NCBI GenBank assembly: GCA_025786725.1
Contig: JAHLTZ010000031.1
Span: 62,001-126,000 of the forward strand
DNA length: 64,000 nt
Source of the DNA: Syncephalis fuscata
Lineage: Eukaryota; Zoopagomycota; Zoopagomycetes; Zoopagales; Piptocephalidaceae
Direction: 5' to 3'
Numbering within the stretch: the first letter of the stretch is position 1; the number at the start of each line of letters is the position of its first letter. The notes under the pieces were generated by a model, which saw nothing but the letters and a program-made list of their open reading frames with translations, was not told the origin of the DNA and did not search any database. The position numbers were made by a program, and so were the translations under genes. Shown here piece after piece: positions 38,125-49,661 of this stretch.

Positions 38125-38436
38125 TTAATTCTGTTGAGCATTCGTTTGTTGCAATGCTTGTTCCATGCCTGCTAACTGCGCAGCAATGGCTTCGTCGTAT
38201 TTCGTGGCGTTATCACTTTGGCGCAGTTTGCCCAAAGCTGTGCTTAGTTCGGTAACTTGTGCCGAGGATATTCCATCGCCGACCCAGTCCACAGCTTGAA
38301 TTTCTTCCATATGTTGTGTGCCAAACGCAGCAATTACCTAGTGCATGGTTAGTAGTGTCTTAATGACTGCGGCTAAACGCATTACTTCAGATTGGTCAGC
38401 CTGTTGTTGTGCTGGCGGCAAGTGGGTGGCAGCCAT
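38125..38436 (-). CDS. Small helical protein, 87 aa, unrecognised
   Basis: Exon 1 38436-38386 (MAATHLPPAQQQADQSE) and exon 2 38337-38125. The intron has a GTAATG donor, a textbook CTACTAAC branch site and a CTAG acceptor, in phase 0. The second exon is rich in Ala, Gln and acidic residues and predicted helical (ISSAQVTELSTALGKLRQ, YDEAIAAQLAGMEQALQQ). It has no signal peptide, no TM and no cysteines. It looks like a small structural subunit of a larger complex. The family was not recognised and no function is assigned. Convergent with the two-TM gene, 238 bp apart. Confidence 0.6.
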
Positions 38437-39436
38437 TGTCAATGTTACTATTTCAAAACGAATAAAGCGATATGAGTTCAAAAAGGAAGAGCTATATTTG
38501 ATAAACCAATCATCAACATCTGTAACATGTCGGATACTCGTTGTGTAACTACATAATGCGTATCTATAACGACGTGTAGTATATACATGATACATAGTGT
38601 GTATACAATACTCTATACCTTCTCCATGTTCGTTATATAAGAATGTTGAATTTTTATAAGGAATAAAGAATCATTATCATATGCTTTTAACATTAGACCA
38701 CAAATATGTGTACTTTATATTTTGTCTTTCAATTTACATGCTTTATTTGTTTCAACACTCGTGACCTGTTGAAGAACAAGGTTAAAATGATATTCTAACT
38801 ATATATTTTAAATATCATTTCAATTGAAGTCACGCTGCTATACACAATACAATTATATTGTTTCCTAATAAAATTTTGTTGATAAATTAATTTAAATAAA
38901 AAGCATATTTAATTTTTGAAACATTTAAAATCAATCATTGTTGTTGTTAGCCATGTGTAGAAAAGTAGACTAAAGTTGATAGAAGCCATATTGTAACAAA
39001 GAAGCTATTTTATAATTATTTAATTATGGCTCCGTTAAATGTAATATAGATTTAATCTTTACATATGACAATCTCTATTTATAGCAAGTCTAATTATTAT
39101 TATTATTATCACTATTTTTATCTTTTATCTTTCTTGTTATTGTTTTGTTTGATATTCTAGATACTGAACATCACAATATGAATATGCATATAGTTTTTAT
39201 TATTGAATAAAGAACTGTCGGGAAGCTACTATTGCATTTTATTTAAAATAGATTGAACAGTACGCGTATATACCAAATTACATATTCCGGTATCGTTTAA
39301 AATTGTCACATGACCAATTTGTATTTGATTATTTTATATAGAAACAGTAATAAATCTATTTAAACTATAAAAAAAATTCTTTTTTAATTCAAATTTATTT
39401 AAATATACACTTTAGAATTCAATATTACTCTGCTAT
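38437..39436. other. 1 kb AT-rich spacer with short dispersed repeat
   Basis: Contains a block at about 38825-38880 (GCTGCTATACACAA-ACAATTATATTGT, then CCTAATAAAATT) repeated at 43040-43100. Otherwise it is low-complexity AT-rich DNA and no gene was seen. Confidence 0.4.
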
Positions 39437-40860
39437 AATGACTTTATCATATTTACTAAAAGGCATTGTTCTACTTGCTTTGATTACACGCTGCAATGCA
39501 GCACCGGATAATGTTAACAGCCATCATCGCTAGCTGCTATATCACATCACAACGTCAGTTTATTTGCTGGTATTTCTAATGCATCTAAAGGAAGGCCAAT
39601 GCTATGGAATTCAAACAAACCCAGTATTGCGCCATCCGTAATTTCGTCGGCGCAATGGAGCTACCTTACAACATGGCTAACACGTTTAATATTACTAGTA
39701 TTAATATTAAAGCCAGATCTATTCTGTACACAAATGTCTGTATTAATAAGCAGCTGATAATAGGGGATTAGCCACTTGTTATAATCCAACCAAGTCCAAA
39801 CACAGATTCATGTATGATAATTGAGAGCGTAAATGGTAAAATGGTTTTGTTATTGCCAAATCAGCATAATATTGGACAGCTGGCCATAGAAGCAAAAGAA
39901 AAATCTGCTGCTGGGTGAATTGTCAGTAATGCAAAACCAACTATTCCATGCTCAATGCTAGTTATCTTGGCAAATATGCTATTTATTCAATGATAAAAGA
40001 GCTAGATGCTTAAAACAAAAAATTACTCTCTACTCAATTCTATTTGGGAAAATGGCAATTCCAGGACCAAGCAAAATGATAGGTGCCAAATGCTCAAATT
40101 GGGGACCTTCAGTAACGCTTAAATCAAGTCCAGAAATAATGGCACCTGGCTACGAAATGGTTACAACCACCAACAATAAGAATGAAAAATATAAGATTGT
40201 AGAAAGCGCCTTTTGCCACATCTTATATGGCTGGCTTGGCAGCACTCTACCTTAATCATTGTTTTAGAAACAATATTCCTGACTAAAATTGCAGGAACTT
40301 TGTTCAATTTTCCAAAATACAGCTACGACTTATATGATACTAAATACTAAATTTGTTGGTTCAGTGGCGCATCAAGGCGCAGGGCTGGCTAATGTCTTCC
40401 AAGCTATATCAAAAAAAATTAGTGTTTTTCTTTCGATAATCGAGCTTGGCGATAAATTGAAAACAAAAAAGAGCACGAATGACAGAACAACAGTTATAAC
40501 AATTAAAACGTATTTAATGAAGCAAATTTTTTTAATTAGACAACTTTCGTTCGTATTTATTCATGGTTTCTGTATCGACAAACCAACACACTACATTCAT
40601 GATACAAATGCCAAGCATGTTAGAGCCTTTTTTCTTCCAGATTATTCAGATTAGAACCAAACGAGACTAGGTCAATTAATATTCTTTTTAGTATACCAAA
40701 TTTCTTCTCTATGAAGACCACTGGATATATTTCGGTTACATCGTAATAGATTTAAATCCAATATCAGAAATCAAAGCATCAGCTCAAGCCATCCATGCCC
40801 CTTATTTTAGTGTAAATAGCAATATCAAAAACATTAAAGGACAGCTTGGCATTAATATAT
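39437..40860 (+). pseudogene. Dead subtilisin-like serine protease (S8) with PA domain remnant
   Basis: It opens with an intact signal peptide (MTLSYLLKGIVLLALITRC) and then a stop. Scattered across frames are pieces of a fungal secreted subtilase: a segment like NKPSIAPSVIS, a PA-domain stretch (IIESVNGKMVLLLPNQ, GQLAIEAKEKSAAG), NWGPSVTLKSSPEIMAPG, then in shifted frame TSYMAGLAALYL, and VAHQGAGLANVFQAI. In functional enzymes the GTS before that segment holds the catalytic Ser; here the aligned residues read ESAF, so the Ser is gone. The Asp and His regions are missing, and in-frame TAG and TGA occur at about 39769 and 39915. Damage is far heavier than single-base errors, so this is a true pseudogene. 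Confidence 0.8.
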
Positions 40861-41649
40861 AACTAAAATAAACGCACAATTAAAATATTTTATTGAAATA
40901 TTGACACACAAAGCACATATTGTAAGCTATACTTACCTAATCAAGTACTATTTTATTATCAAACTAATGCGATTAGCTTGTAAGTGGGATGATATATTAA
41001 GCAGTTATATATTAATTACATGTAACATACTGTCTATAATTAATAATTTGTATCAATAGTTTGCAAGTGACATTATATTAAATAGCTGCGCTTTAAATTT
41101 ATATAATGGATTATACATTTTTACTGGCTTAATATCAACAGGATGTAAATGGAATAGTATAATAATTACTATGTGTTTAATTATTAACATTTATAATTGG
41201 TAAGTGCTATAACACATTGATTAATTATAAACTAAATCTATGCTATTTAATGTGCGTATTAGCAATTTGTAGTGCTAGATGGTAGGTGATGCTGTATATT
41301 AATCAACTATCCACTAAATGTATCCCGTGTACTATGTCTACAATGGCCTTTAGTGACAGCTTGTAAGTGAAGTTATATGATATTGCACATATACTAATTA
41401 AACAATAAGTGCTATATGTATTTACAAATATATGATAATCGATGCATGCAAAATATTGGCACTGGAAGTATAATTGGGTTTTTAACTCAATATGCTTTAA
41501 ATACATATTCGACAAAATTTAAGACCATTTGGCTACTGTCGCTCAATTCATCCACACAGCAAGTTCCCACCAATGCCTCAAATAATTTTTAAGCTATTGT
41601 TTATTGCTTGAATTACATTAAACGCCTAACTATTTCGTAATATGCATCG
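40861..41649. other. AT-rich spacer left of the first SDR copy
   Basis: Extremely AT-rich. From about 41490 rightward it is similar to 44670 onward and is the left end of the SDR duplication unit. No gene was seen before it. Confidence 0.4.
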
Positions 41650-42721
41650 CTATGTGTCTTTCGGTGCAACCATACGACGGCTTAGCTTATCAGTCACTGA
41701 TTCGCCCAATAGCCAGAAAAGACCGGCCAAAAGGTTTGCATCTACACCAGCATAGTATTTATACCGGGGTACTGAAGATTGCATTGCGTGTTTCATAAGA
41801 TTAGTGACATGGCACGGATGTGTACCTGTTCCAATCATGGTCTCGAAGTGATTTTTAAGACCATTGGCTATTTGTTGATATTCTTTTGGATTATTAGTGA
41901 TATCATTTGCATTGTTAGTTTGATCCAGCCCTTCTGCCATAATTTTTACTGAATTTTTTAGTCCTGGTGTATTAATAGAACCTATATTACATGATCGTAA
42001 ATAAAATAGTACATTATTAGACTTTTGTATATTTACCAGGCTCAATCAAAACAACTGCCACTTTGAATGGTGCCAACTCAGAGCGAAGTATCCGCGTCCA
42101 AGACGCAAGCGCTGCTTTGGCAGCTGAATATGATGAACAACAGGGGACGGCAAACCATGACATGATTGAGCCTATATTAATTACGCGGCCTTGTTGGACA
42201 CGAATACGTGGTAAGGCAAGCCGTGTTAGCTCGACAGCACCAAGGAAATTAGTCCAAAGTGCTTGCATCCAATAATCAGCATCCATTTGTTCAGAAACAT
42301 ACGAAATGCCATGTCCTGCGTTATTAATTAATGCCACCAAAGGTACATTGTTGTTATGTAAACATGTCTCAATTTGCTCCCATCCTTGTGCAATCTGGGT
42401 CTTGCCAGCTAGATCCATGATCACTGGGTGGAGGCTGCCGCCATGTATGAATGCTGAATCTTCTGATGCTGCTTGTTCTGAAAGCGATTCAAACTCCTCA
42501 TTCAGCATTTTTATATGAGCACTTTGACGAACAGTTGCTATTACTGTGTATCCCTGACGAGCCAATGTCAATGCAGCATCTTTGCCAATGCCGCTACTGG
42601 TACCAGTGATAATGATAGCTGGGTGGTAGTCAGCATTAGGAACGTGAGTTGGATAGCTAGTGCCTAGGCCAATGGCAGCCATGCCCTGCCAAATAGCATC
42701 TTGTACACAATAGGAAATCAT
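41650..42721 (-). CDS. Short-chain dehydrogenase/reductase, copy 1 (338 aa)
   Basis: Exons 42721-42037 and 41981-41650 give 1,017 nt with matching phases. Classical SDR fold: TGTSSGIG (cofactor loop), a Thr-Val-Arg after strand 2 (VIATVRQS), NNAGHG, the catalytic Ser in NIGSIMSWF, and YSAAK with the Tyr and Lys, then VLIEPGSINTP. Arg after strand 2 hints at NADP(H). It resembles membrane-linked retinol, steroid or hydroxybutyrate-type SDRs, but the substrate cannot be told. The 5' exon is almost identical to that of copy 2, while the 3' exon, which forms the substrate lid, differs at about 33 of 110 residues. Confidence 0.88.
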
Positions 42722-44829
42722 ATCGCTGTTGATAACTGGTTCAATGCAAGTAGCTATATCACGGTGTTAATGGCAACAATTGTGTGCAATAGGTAAGTGG
42801 CTGGGAGATGATACGAAAACTACTAGTAAAGTATACTGATAACATAAAAGCGAAAAACACAACTTATCAAGCAGTATTTAACACAATGAATGTGTCATTC
42901 TAAATCATACCGGCTAAACTATTAATGTGTCATATTATGTTGTACACGTTTATGTTTTATGACGCATAATATGTCCAATCACATTTCCTAAAGCTGAAAC
43001 ATTGATTAAATTTATTTTGGCCCTCCAAAAACAAAATTTATTCCAACTAAAGTCGCGCTGCTATACACAACACAATTATATTGTCTCCTAATAAAATTAT
43101 AGTAAAACGAGCTTTATTTGTGTAATAGAACGAGTGGGTGTAAGACAAGCTTTTCCTTCCGCTTACCGCAGACATTATATACGGCGGCGTCTACTAAATC
43201 CTTCACAAATTACACTGCCGCGCATTGAAATATATTGGTAACTGGTTCCATAGACTGGAGTTCCGTTGCAATATATACCTGTACAATTTAATCCATAATA
43301 AAAATCCATAGCTTTGTCACTATTCCCTTCGTTCATACATAGCGATTACATATTGCGAGTTATAATAGTCAATTATGATAATAAGATTTTAATAAAGTAT
43401 TCTGCCAATATTTTATGGCATATATGAATAATTTAATGTTTATATACCACTTTCTTTAAACATAGATCAGAATATAAATAATAACAATGACGTCCAAAAA
43501 GAAAATTAAACAGATATTTTGTTTATTCTTAATAAAATATTATACAGTGATAATTAATTATATGTCTGTACTATTGCTGTATATTCAAAATCAGCAATAC
43601 ATGGCTGAAACGATCAACTACACGTAAGTTAGTGTCTGTGCATTTGTTGTATGTGGCTGGCCAACGTGGGCTGTTTTACACTTAAACGATCGACAATATT
43701 GATAATTAAATGGAATGTTTATTACTGAAAACACTATTACATGTCGCACTACAAACAATACATACGCACGGCTAATTCAAACAAACTGCTCTATGAAATA
43801 TTGACGGCTGCACAGTGCAAAAATGATAAGCTTGCGTGTAAGACGATTGCAAACTCAATAAATTGTTCTTTTCCGTAGCCAAGCCGTAATACAAATTAGA
43901 TACATTGAAAACCCAGTCAGTATATTTCATTTCTTAAAGATAATAATCAGTCTACACAAAGTGGTAAATATTTGTAACAAGATGTAAGCTTGATGCATTT
44001 GATTTGCTGTTTGAGATGCATAGAAATAATGTGAATTGAAGTTGTTGGTGAAAGTAGCAGCAAAGACACAGGAGTGCATTATCCTCGTTTCCGCAAATCC
44101 AATAGACAGTTTGCGCTGCATTGCTGAAATGTTTAAAGACACAGTAAAATAAGGTAAATGAGTTTCTGTAACGTATACACTAAAGTATTGATATTACTAC
44201 GTCATCTGTATAAATGAGAAATTAGCTGAAGTAAAATCACAAAAATACGTCACCATTGTTTTTGTAAAAGCAATAGATTCAGCCTGAGTTGCATAGTTGA
44301 GCTGTATAACAGCATAATGCAATCTGACAGGCAAATTCATATTACATATTTACAAAACCATTACACTGCTACGACATTCGTGTAAATGCTAAACAAACTA
44401 AAGCAAAGTCTAGGCCGAGTATTAGCGCGTTACTAGTATATTGGCACACGTATGCTTTTTGCCGTCTGTGGATGTGTTATTATTAACTTACATTGTACAT
44501 TGGTGGTATAAATCACACAGCATAACATATTGGTGTCTCAACATAACTATAGACTTAAATAGTCTACGCAATACATACAACTAACTAGTGATATCATTAT
44601 CACAGTCTATTTTCTGTCAAATACTCAACACTACCCACTTTATACTTCTATAATTAAACTAAAGGTTCAATATACTTTAAATAAATATTTGACAAAATTC
44701 AAGACCATTTGGCTACTGTCGCTCAATTCATCCACACACCAAGTTCCCACCAATGCCTCAAATAATTTTTAAGCTATTGTTTATTATTTTAGTTACATTA
44801 AACGCCCAACTATTTGATAATATGCATCA
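42722..44829. other. Spacer between SDR copies
   Basis: The first ~230 bp (to about 42935) is the upstream flank shared with copy 2. The rest is unique, AT-rich and without a supported gene. The stretch 43040-43100 repeats 38825-38880. From about 44670 the duplicate unit begins again. Confidence 0.45.
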
Positions 44830-45901
44830 CTATGTGTCTTTTGGTGCAACCATACGACTCCATAATCCATCAATCGCCGATTCACCAAATAACCAGGAAA
44901 AACCGGCCAAAAGGTGTGCATCTACACCAACATAGTATTTATACCGGGGTACTGGAGATTGTATTGCGTGTTTCATAGTATTAGTGACATAGAACGGATG
45001 TATACCCTTTCCAATGTTGGGCTCAAAACAGTTTCTAAGGCCGCTGGTTATTTGTCGATATTCTTTTGGTTCATTGATGGCGTCATTTGCATTGTTAGTT
45101 TGATCCAGCTCATCTGCCATACGTTTTACCGACTTTCCTGGTCCTGGTGTATTAATAGAACCTATATTACATGATCGTAAATAAAATAGTACATTATTAG
45201 ACTTTTGTATATTTACCAGGCTCAATCAAAACAACTGCCACTTTGAATGGTGCCAACTCAGAGCGAAGTATCCGCGTCCAAGACGCAAGCGCTGCTTTGG
45301 CAGCTGAATATGATGAACAACAGGGGACGGCAAACCATGACATGATTGAGCCTATGTTAATTACGCGGCCTTGTTGGACACGAATACGTGGTAAGGCAAG
45401 CCGTGTTAGCTCGACAGCACCAAGGAAATTAGTCCAAAGTGCTTGCATCCAATAATCAGCATCCATTTGTTCAGAAACGCGCGAGACACCATGCCCTGCG
45501 TTATTAATTAATGCCACCAAAGGTACATTGTTGTTATGTAAACATGTCTCAATTTGCTCCCATCCTTGTGCAATCTGGGTCTTGCCAGCTAGATCCATGA
45601 TCACTGGGTGGAGGCTGCCGCCATGTATGAATGCTGAATCTTCTGATGCTGCTTGTTCTGAAAGCGATTCAAACTCCTCATTCAGCATTTTTATATGAGC
45701 ACTTTGACGAACAGTTGCTATTACTGTGTATCCCTGACGAGCCAATGTCAATGCAGCATCTTTGCCAATGCCGCTACTGGTACCAGTGATAATGATAGCT
45801 GGGTGGTAGTCAGCATTAGGAACGTGAGTTGGATAGCTAGTGCCTAGGCCAATGGCAGCCATGCCCTGCCAAATAGCATCTTGTACACAATAGGAAATCA
45901 T
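44830..45901 (-). CDS. Short-chain dehydrogenase/reductase, copy 2 (338 aa)
   Basis: Exons 45901-45217 and 45161-44830. It lies exactly 3,180 bp to the right of copy 1 at every landmark, so no indel separates the coding units. Cofactor and catalytic motifs are unchanged (TGTSSGIG, NNAGHG, YSAAK). Exon 1 differs by only a few bases (GVSRVSEQ here against GISYVSEQ). Exon 2 is diverged, for example NCFEPNIGKGIHPFYV against NHFETMIGTGTHPCHV, yet still open, so both look functional. The upstream flank to about 46140 is also shared, so promoters should be alike. Its 5' flank is cut by the left inverted-repeat arm near 46160. Confidence 0.88.
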
Positions 45902-46159
45902 ATCGCTGTTGATAACTGGTTCAATGCAAGTAGCTATATCACGGTGTTAATGGCAACAATTGTGTGCAATAGGTAAGTGGCTGGGAGATGATACGAAAAC
46001 TACTAGTAAAGTATACTGATAACATAAAAGCGAAAAACACAACTTATCAAGCAGTATTTAACACAATGAATGTGTCATTCTAAATCATACCGGCTAAACT
46101 ATTAATGATGTCACATTATGTTGTACACGCTTTTGTTTTATGACGCATAAAAATAATTT

Positions 46160-47362
46160 ATTATCCAATATATATACTGAATATATGCATAAATTTTATA
46201 TTAGTATATACCATTCTATGCTATACTGAATACACCATATTGTTATAGGTTTCAATCACATATAACTCGCTAAATGAATGAACTGAGATTCATTAATAAA
46301 AGCTCTAAAACCAAAAGAACAGCTACAATAGATGACGCGTAGCTATCAGACGATAGAATAATATACAATATTGAATGACAATTGGCTGTGTTAAGGTTAT
46401 TAAGCATATATGCATAAGCAATAAGCGGAATTAGTCGACATTTATTAATAATAAAGCTAGAACAAACAATAAAAGCAGTTTTGGACAGAGAAAGGCTAGG
46501 TGAGCATAAAATGATATATAAAATGATAAATGTACGATATAAAGCATACAAATGATGCTAGAGCTATAGACATACAACGCAATGAGTGGAATGAGTAAAG
46601 TGCGTTGAAATATATAAACAATAGAATGTGTGTAGTATGTCACAGAATAATATATACTGGTATATAATAGTATGGGAATGATATAAATGAGTAGAGTATA
46701 TATGTGTACTGGATATATGCATACTGATGATAAATCTACAATGATAAGTATTCTAAACTTTGATGTCATTCACCACCCACCATCATGTTCACTAGAACAG
46801 ATATTTAGTTCACTGCGTAAATGCTATTAAACATAGTCATTCGACCCCTAAATCACATTAAATGGTTAATAAATTACTTAATGCACAAAAAACAGTTATT
46901 TTTATTTAATTAATAAATGAGATGATATATACGGTATGATAATACATACAGGCATAAATTGAAGTACCGATGAAAAAGTTACTCAAGTGGTGGAACAAAA
47001 CAAATAATAAAACTAATCGCATAAAATCAAGTATATTCATAGAACAATGCCATCAGTAAAGCAATGGCAGCATTAACAAAAAAGTATTCTTAGTGGATTA
47101 CTGTTTAAAAATTACCGTTGCATAATGCTCCTAAGTCAGCACACGTAAAATGCGACCCACTGTACATCCAGAAAGGTAAAGTGATGTCCTACTAGTTATA
47201 TGAATAAATTACACCGTTTTAACAAGTCTGAATTTATTACAATTGTACGCGCATACTATTTAAGTTTTAGTTAGCAATCTACAATTCGTATTTTGTTCGG
47301 ATTTATTTGTTTACCATATTTTTATTTCCAAAAGTAGAGGACGCAGAGTAAAATAGCTTATG
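46160..47362 (+). repeat. Left arm of 1.2 kb inverted repeat
   Basis: Reverse complement of 57143-58348 with only scattered differences (for example a 9-bp gap near 46277 and single bases). The outer edge is at TTATCCAATATATATACTGA and the inner edge at TACTTTTGG/GACGCAGAGTAAAATAGCTT. ORFs in it (46270-46551, 46431-46769) are hydrophobic translations of AT-rich DNA and are broken in the copy at 24 kb, so no protein is called. Confidence 0.92.
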
Positions 47363-47633
47363 CATATTTAAATGTACTAATAAGTCATTGCCTATCTATT
47401 TGATGCAAAATAGCTGATTGAGATAGGCAACGCCGACCCAGCAAAGGCCAATCAATTAAACAATAGGCATTGGTATAGACATCCATATGGCTGCACGACA
47501 TTTGAGCATACATAGCACAAATACAACTGATTTATCTGATGACGGTTTGGTTGTCCTTATAAAAGCAGGATGATTGGTACTTGCAATGCTCAGGCAATAT
47601 ATACGCATTATCCCGCTTTATTATTGTAGCAAT

Positions 47634-49007
47634 ATGGGTTTAGTCACTGTAAATACGCAAGTTTTGTTTGTTAAGCGTCCAGTTGATCAGCAAGATATAA
47701 CTGAGTCGTTTAAAGTTACCACAGGTCCAATACCGCGGCCTACAGAAGGACAAATATTAGTACAAGGTATTTATCCGTCAGTTGATCCAGGAACACGTAG
47801 TAAGTATTTTACATGATTTACAGTATTAGTAGCAAATAGATGAACATTATTTATTATAGCGTGGATGGAGGATAATCCCAGATATAGCGATCTATTAAGT
47901 AAGTGGAATATGACTTGTTTAAAGTACTGACTTTTCTATTTAGCAATGAATGAAGTAATGGTTGGTAATGCTCTTGCAGAAGTCATCGAGTCCAGAAACA
48001 ATGACTATAAAGCTGGTGATATTGTCACTTGTTTTTTAGGTAAATAATTGTAAAATAGTAACAGTACAATGTTTAATAATCATTTATAGACTGGCAAAAA
48101 TACGCAGCTGTTGATACGCAGCTTGTAAGGCGTCTTTTGTAAGTTGTTATTTCTATTTCTATTTATTGATGCTATACAAAGGATACTCAAAAACGTACCA
48201 CTTTCAATAGCGTTTGCTGCTTTTCATATAACTGGCCTAACTGCATACTTTGGCCTGGTTGATAAGTTGAAAACACCGTTTATTAATTGTTAACACAATT
48301 TTATTAAAAACGTTGGTCAAATAAAACCTGGACAGACGGTCGTTATATCTGGAGCAGCAGGAGCCACCGGTAATTTGGCATGTAAGTAAAGGCAAACTAG
48401 AAATACATACATACTAAATTGTAAACGTATTAGTGCAATTCGCTAAAATACATGGCTGCCATGTTATCGGTATTACTGGAGGTTTGGAGAAATGCCGCTA
48501 TCTACCGAAGAGCTTGGTGCCGACGTGGCTCTCAATTATCGTTCTAGCACATTCGAAAATGATTTAGCGGCTGCCACGCCCGATTATGTCAATGTATTTT
48601 TTTGATAATGTGGGTGGTAATATACTGGATGCCGTACTATTGCGTTTAGCACAATTCGGTCGTGTTGTTCTATGCGGTGGCATTAGCCAGTACGATAAAG
48701 CAAAGGACCAAGGCCCAAGTAACTATCTAGAGCCCATTGAACAATCCGGATTCTTCTTGGATTTACCGTTTTTACTTATATAAGTCGCTATGATAAGGCA
48801 TCAAACGAAATTGCCAAATGGCTGGCCGCTGGAAAAATTAAGGTGAAAGTGAATATCAAGGATGAAGACGTGACCAAAGCTCATGAAGCAATGACACAAT
48901 TGTTTTCTGATAATAATACAGGCAAATTGCTAGTAAAGGTCGGATTCGAGCCTATCTGTTTTTTGAGGGATATAGCTTATCAAGTACCAATTACTATCAT
49001 TTATTGA
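47634..49007 (+). pseudogene. Medium-chain dehydrogenase/reductase (prostaglandin reductase/quinone oxidoreductase type), disrupted
   Basis: Spliced from ATG 47634 (MGLVTVNTQVLFVKRP), the protein follows NADP-dependent MDR enzymes of the PTGR type: YPSVDPGTR, then YKAGDIVTCFLDWQKYA, LSIAFAAFHITGLTAY, GAAGATGNLA, HVIGITGG, ELGADVALNY, FDNVGGNILD, VVLCGGISQY, NYLEPIEQSGF and NTGKLLVKV. Exons to about 48290 use canonical introns. After that the frame breaks four times: near 48290 (KTPFINC then stop, before GQIKPGQTVV), at 48497, in the T7 run at 48595, and near 48770. Four lesions within 500 bp exceed the local error rate, so it is called a pseudogene, although some may be sequence errors. Intact relatives reduce enones or aldehydes with NADPH. 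Confidence 0.75.
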
Positions 49008-49661
49008 CTACAATATCTTGATTTATCCATAATTTACGATTTGAATAAATTTAAATATTCAGCATTACTTACAATAATATTTGTAAACTAATTACATTCA
49101 AAATAGCTAATTTTATTTTATATAATTATTGCAATTTTTTTGAATATGTAGTAGAATAATTATATAAAATATTTGAAATAATAATGACAATTTTGTAATA
49201 GCCAGCTTGGTGGTTTCTATTTAATATTGGATTTCTATTATGCAAATATTAAGCAATTTACTATTAAATTACATTGAATCAATAATAAATAACTACACAA
49301 TAATATTTGCGCAATTGAACTACGCATTTATTCTATTGAATATATAAATGAGTGGTAAGTGACATCAATCATCAAAATACCTATCATTATGTTCAACATA
49401 TTGAATGCTATTAAATTTAGTCATTTGGCCACCAAACAAACAATAGGATTAAATGATTTGATTATTAAATACAATTCAACAATTATAGTTGTTACATTCG
49501 TGCTTGTTGATGCAAATTAACAGTCTTTTCCATTATTATAAATATATTATAGATACAAATTAAAAAAAACTCAAATATTTATTAAGTTGATTATAAAATG
49601 GCTAATTAAAATGCTTGTATTCAACAATTTAAATCTATACACTATTACTAAAAACGTACTA
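49008..49661. other. AT-rich spacer, MDR pseudogene to ATPase 3' end
   Basis: Contains a short fragment (about 49345-49470) of the AT-rich dispersed repeat. No gene was seen; the ATPase 3' UTR should be here. Confidence 0.4.

Larger units (their letters stand above)
41490..46150 (+). repeat. Tandem duplication: two 1.5 kb SDR units, 3,180 bp apart
   Basis: Units about 41490-42965 and 44670-46145. Both begin with GACAAAATT-AAGACCATTTGG and end near TTTTATGACGCATAA. The right four fifths of the unit are near-identical, the left part diverged, with a sharp change at about 41970/45150. Confidence 0.9.

Noticed and set aside
46270-46769. ORFs of 93-112 aa inside the inverted arms, mirrored at 57730-58239, as a possible transposon protein
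   Set aside because: They are hydrophobic translations of AT-rich DNA on overlapping frames, preserved only because the arms are nearly identical. The older copy at 24 kb has indels in the same frame, and no transposase motif is seen.
47634-49007. MDR gene as functional with only sequence errors
   Set aside because: Four frame breaks within 500 bp are denser than elsewhere in the window, although DNA reads could still overturn this.
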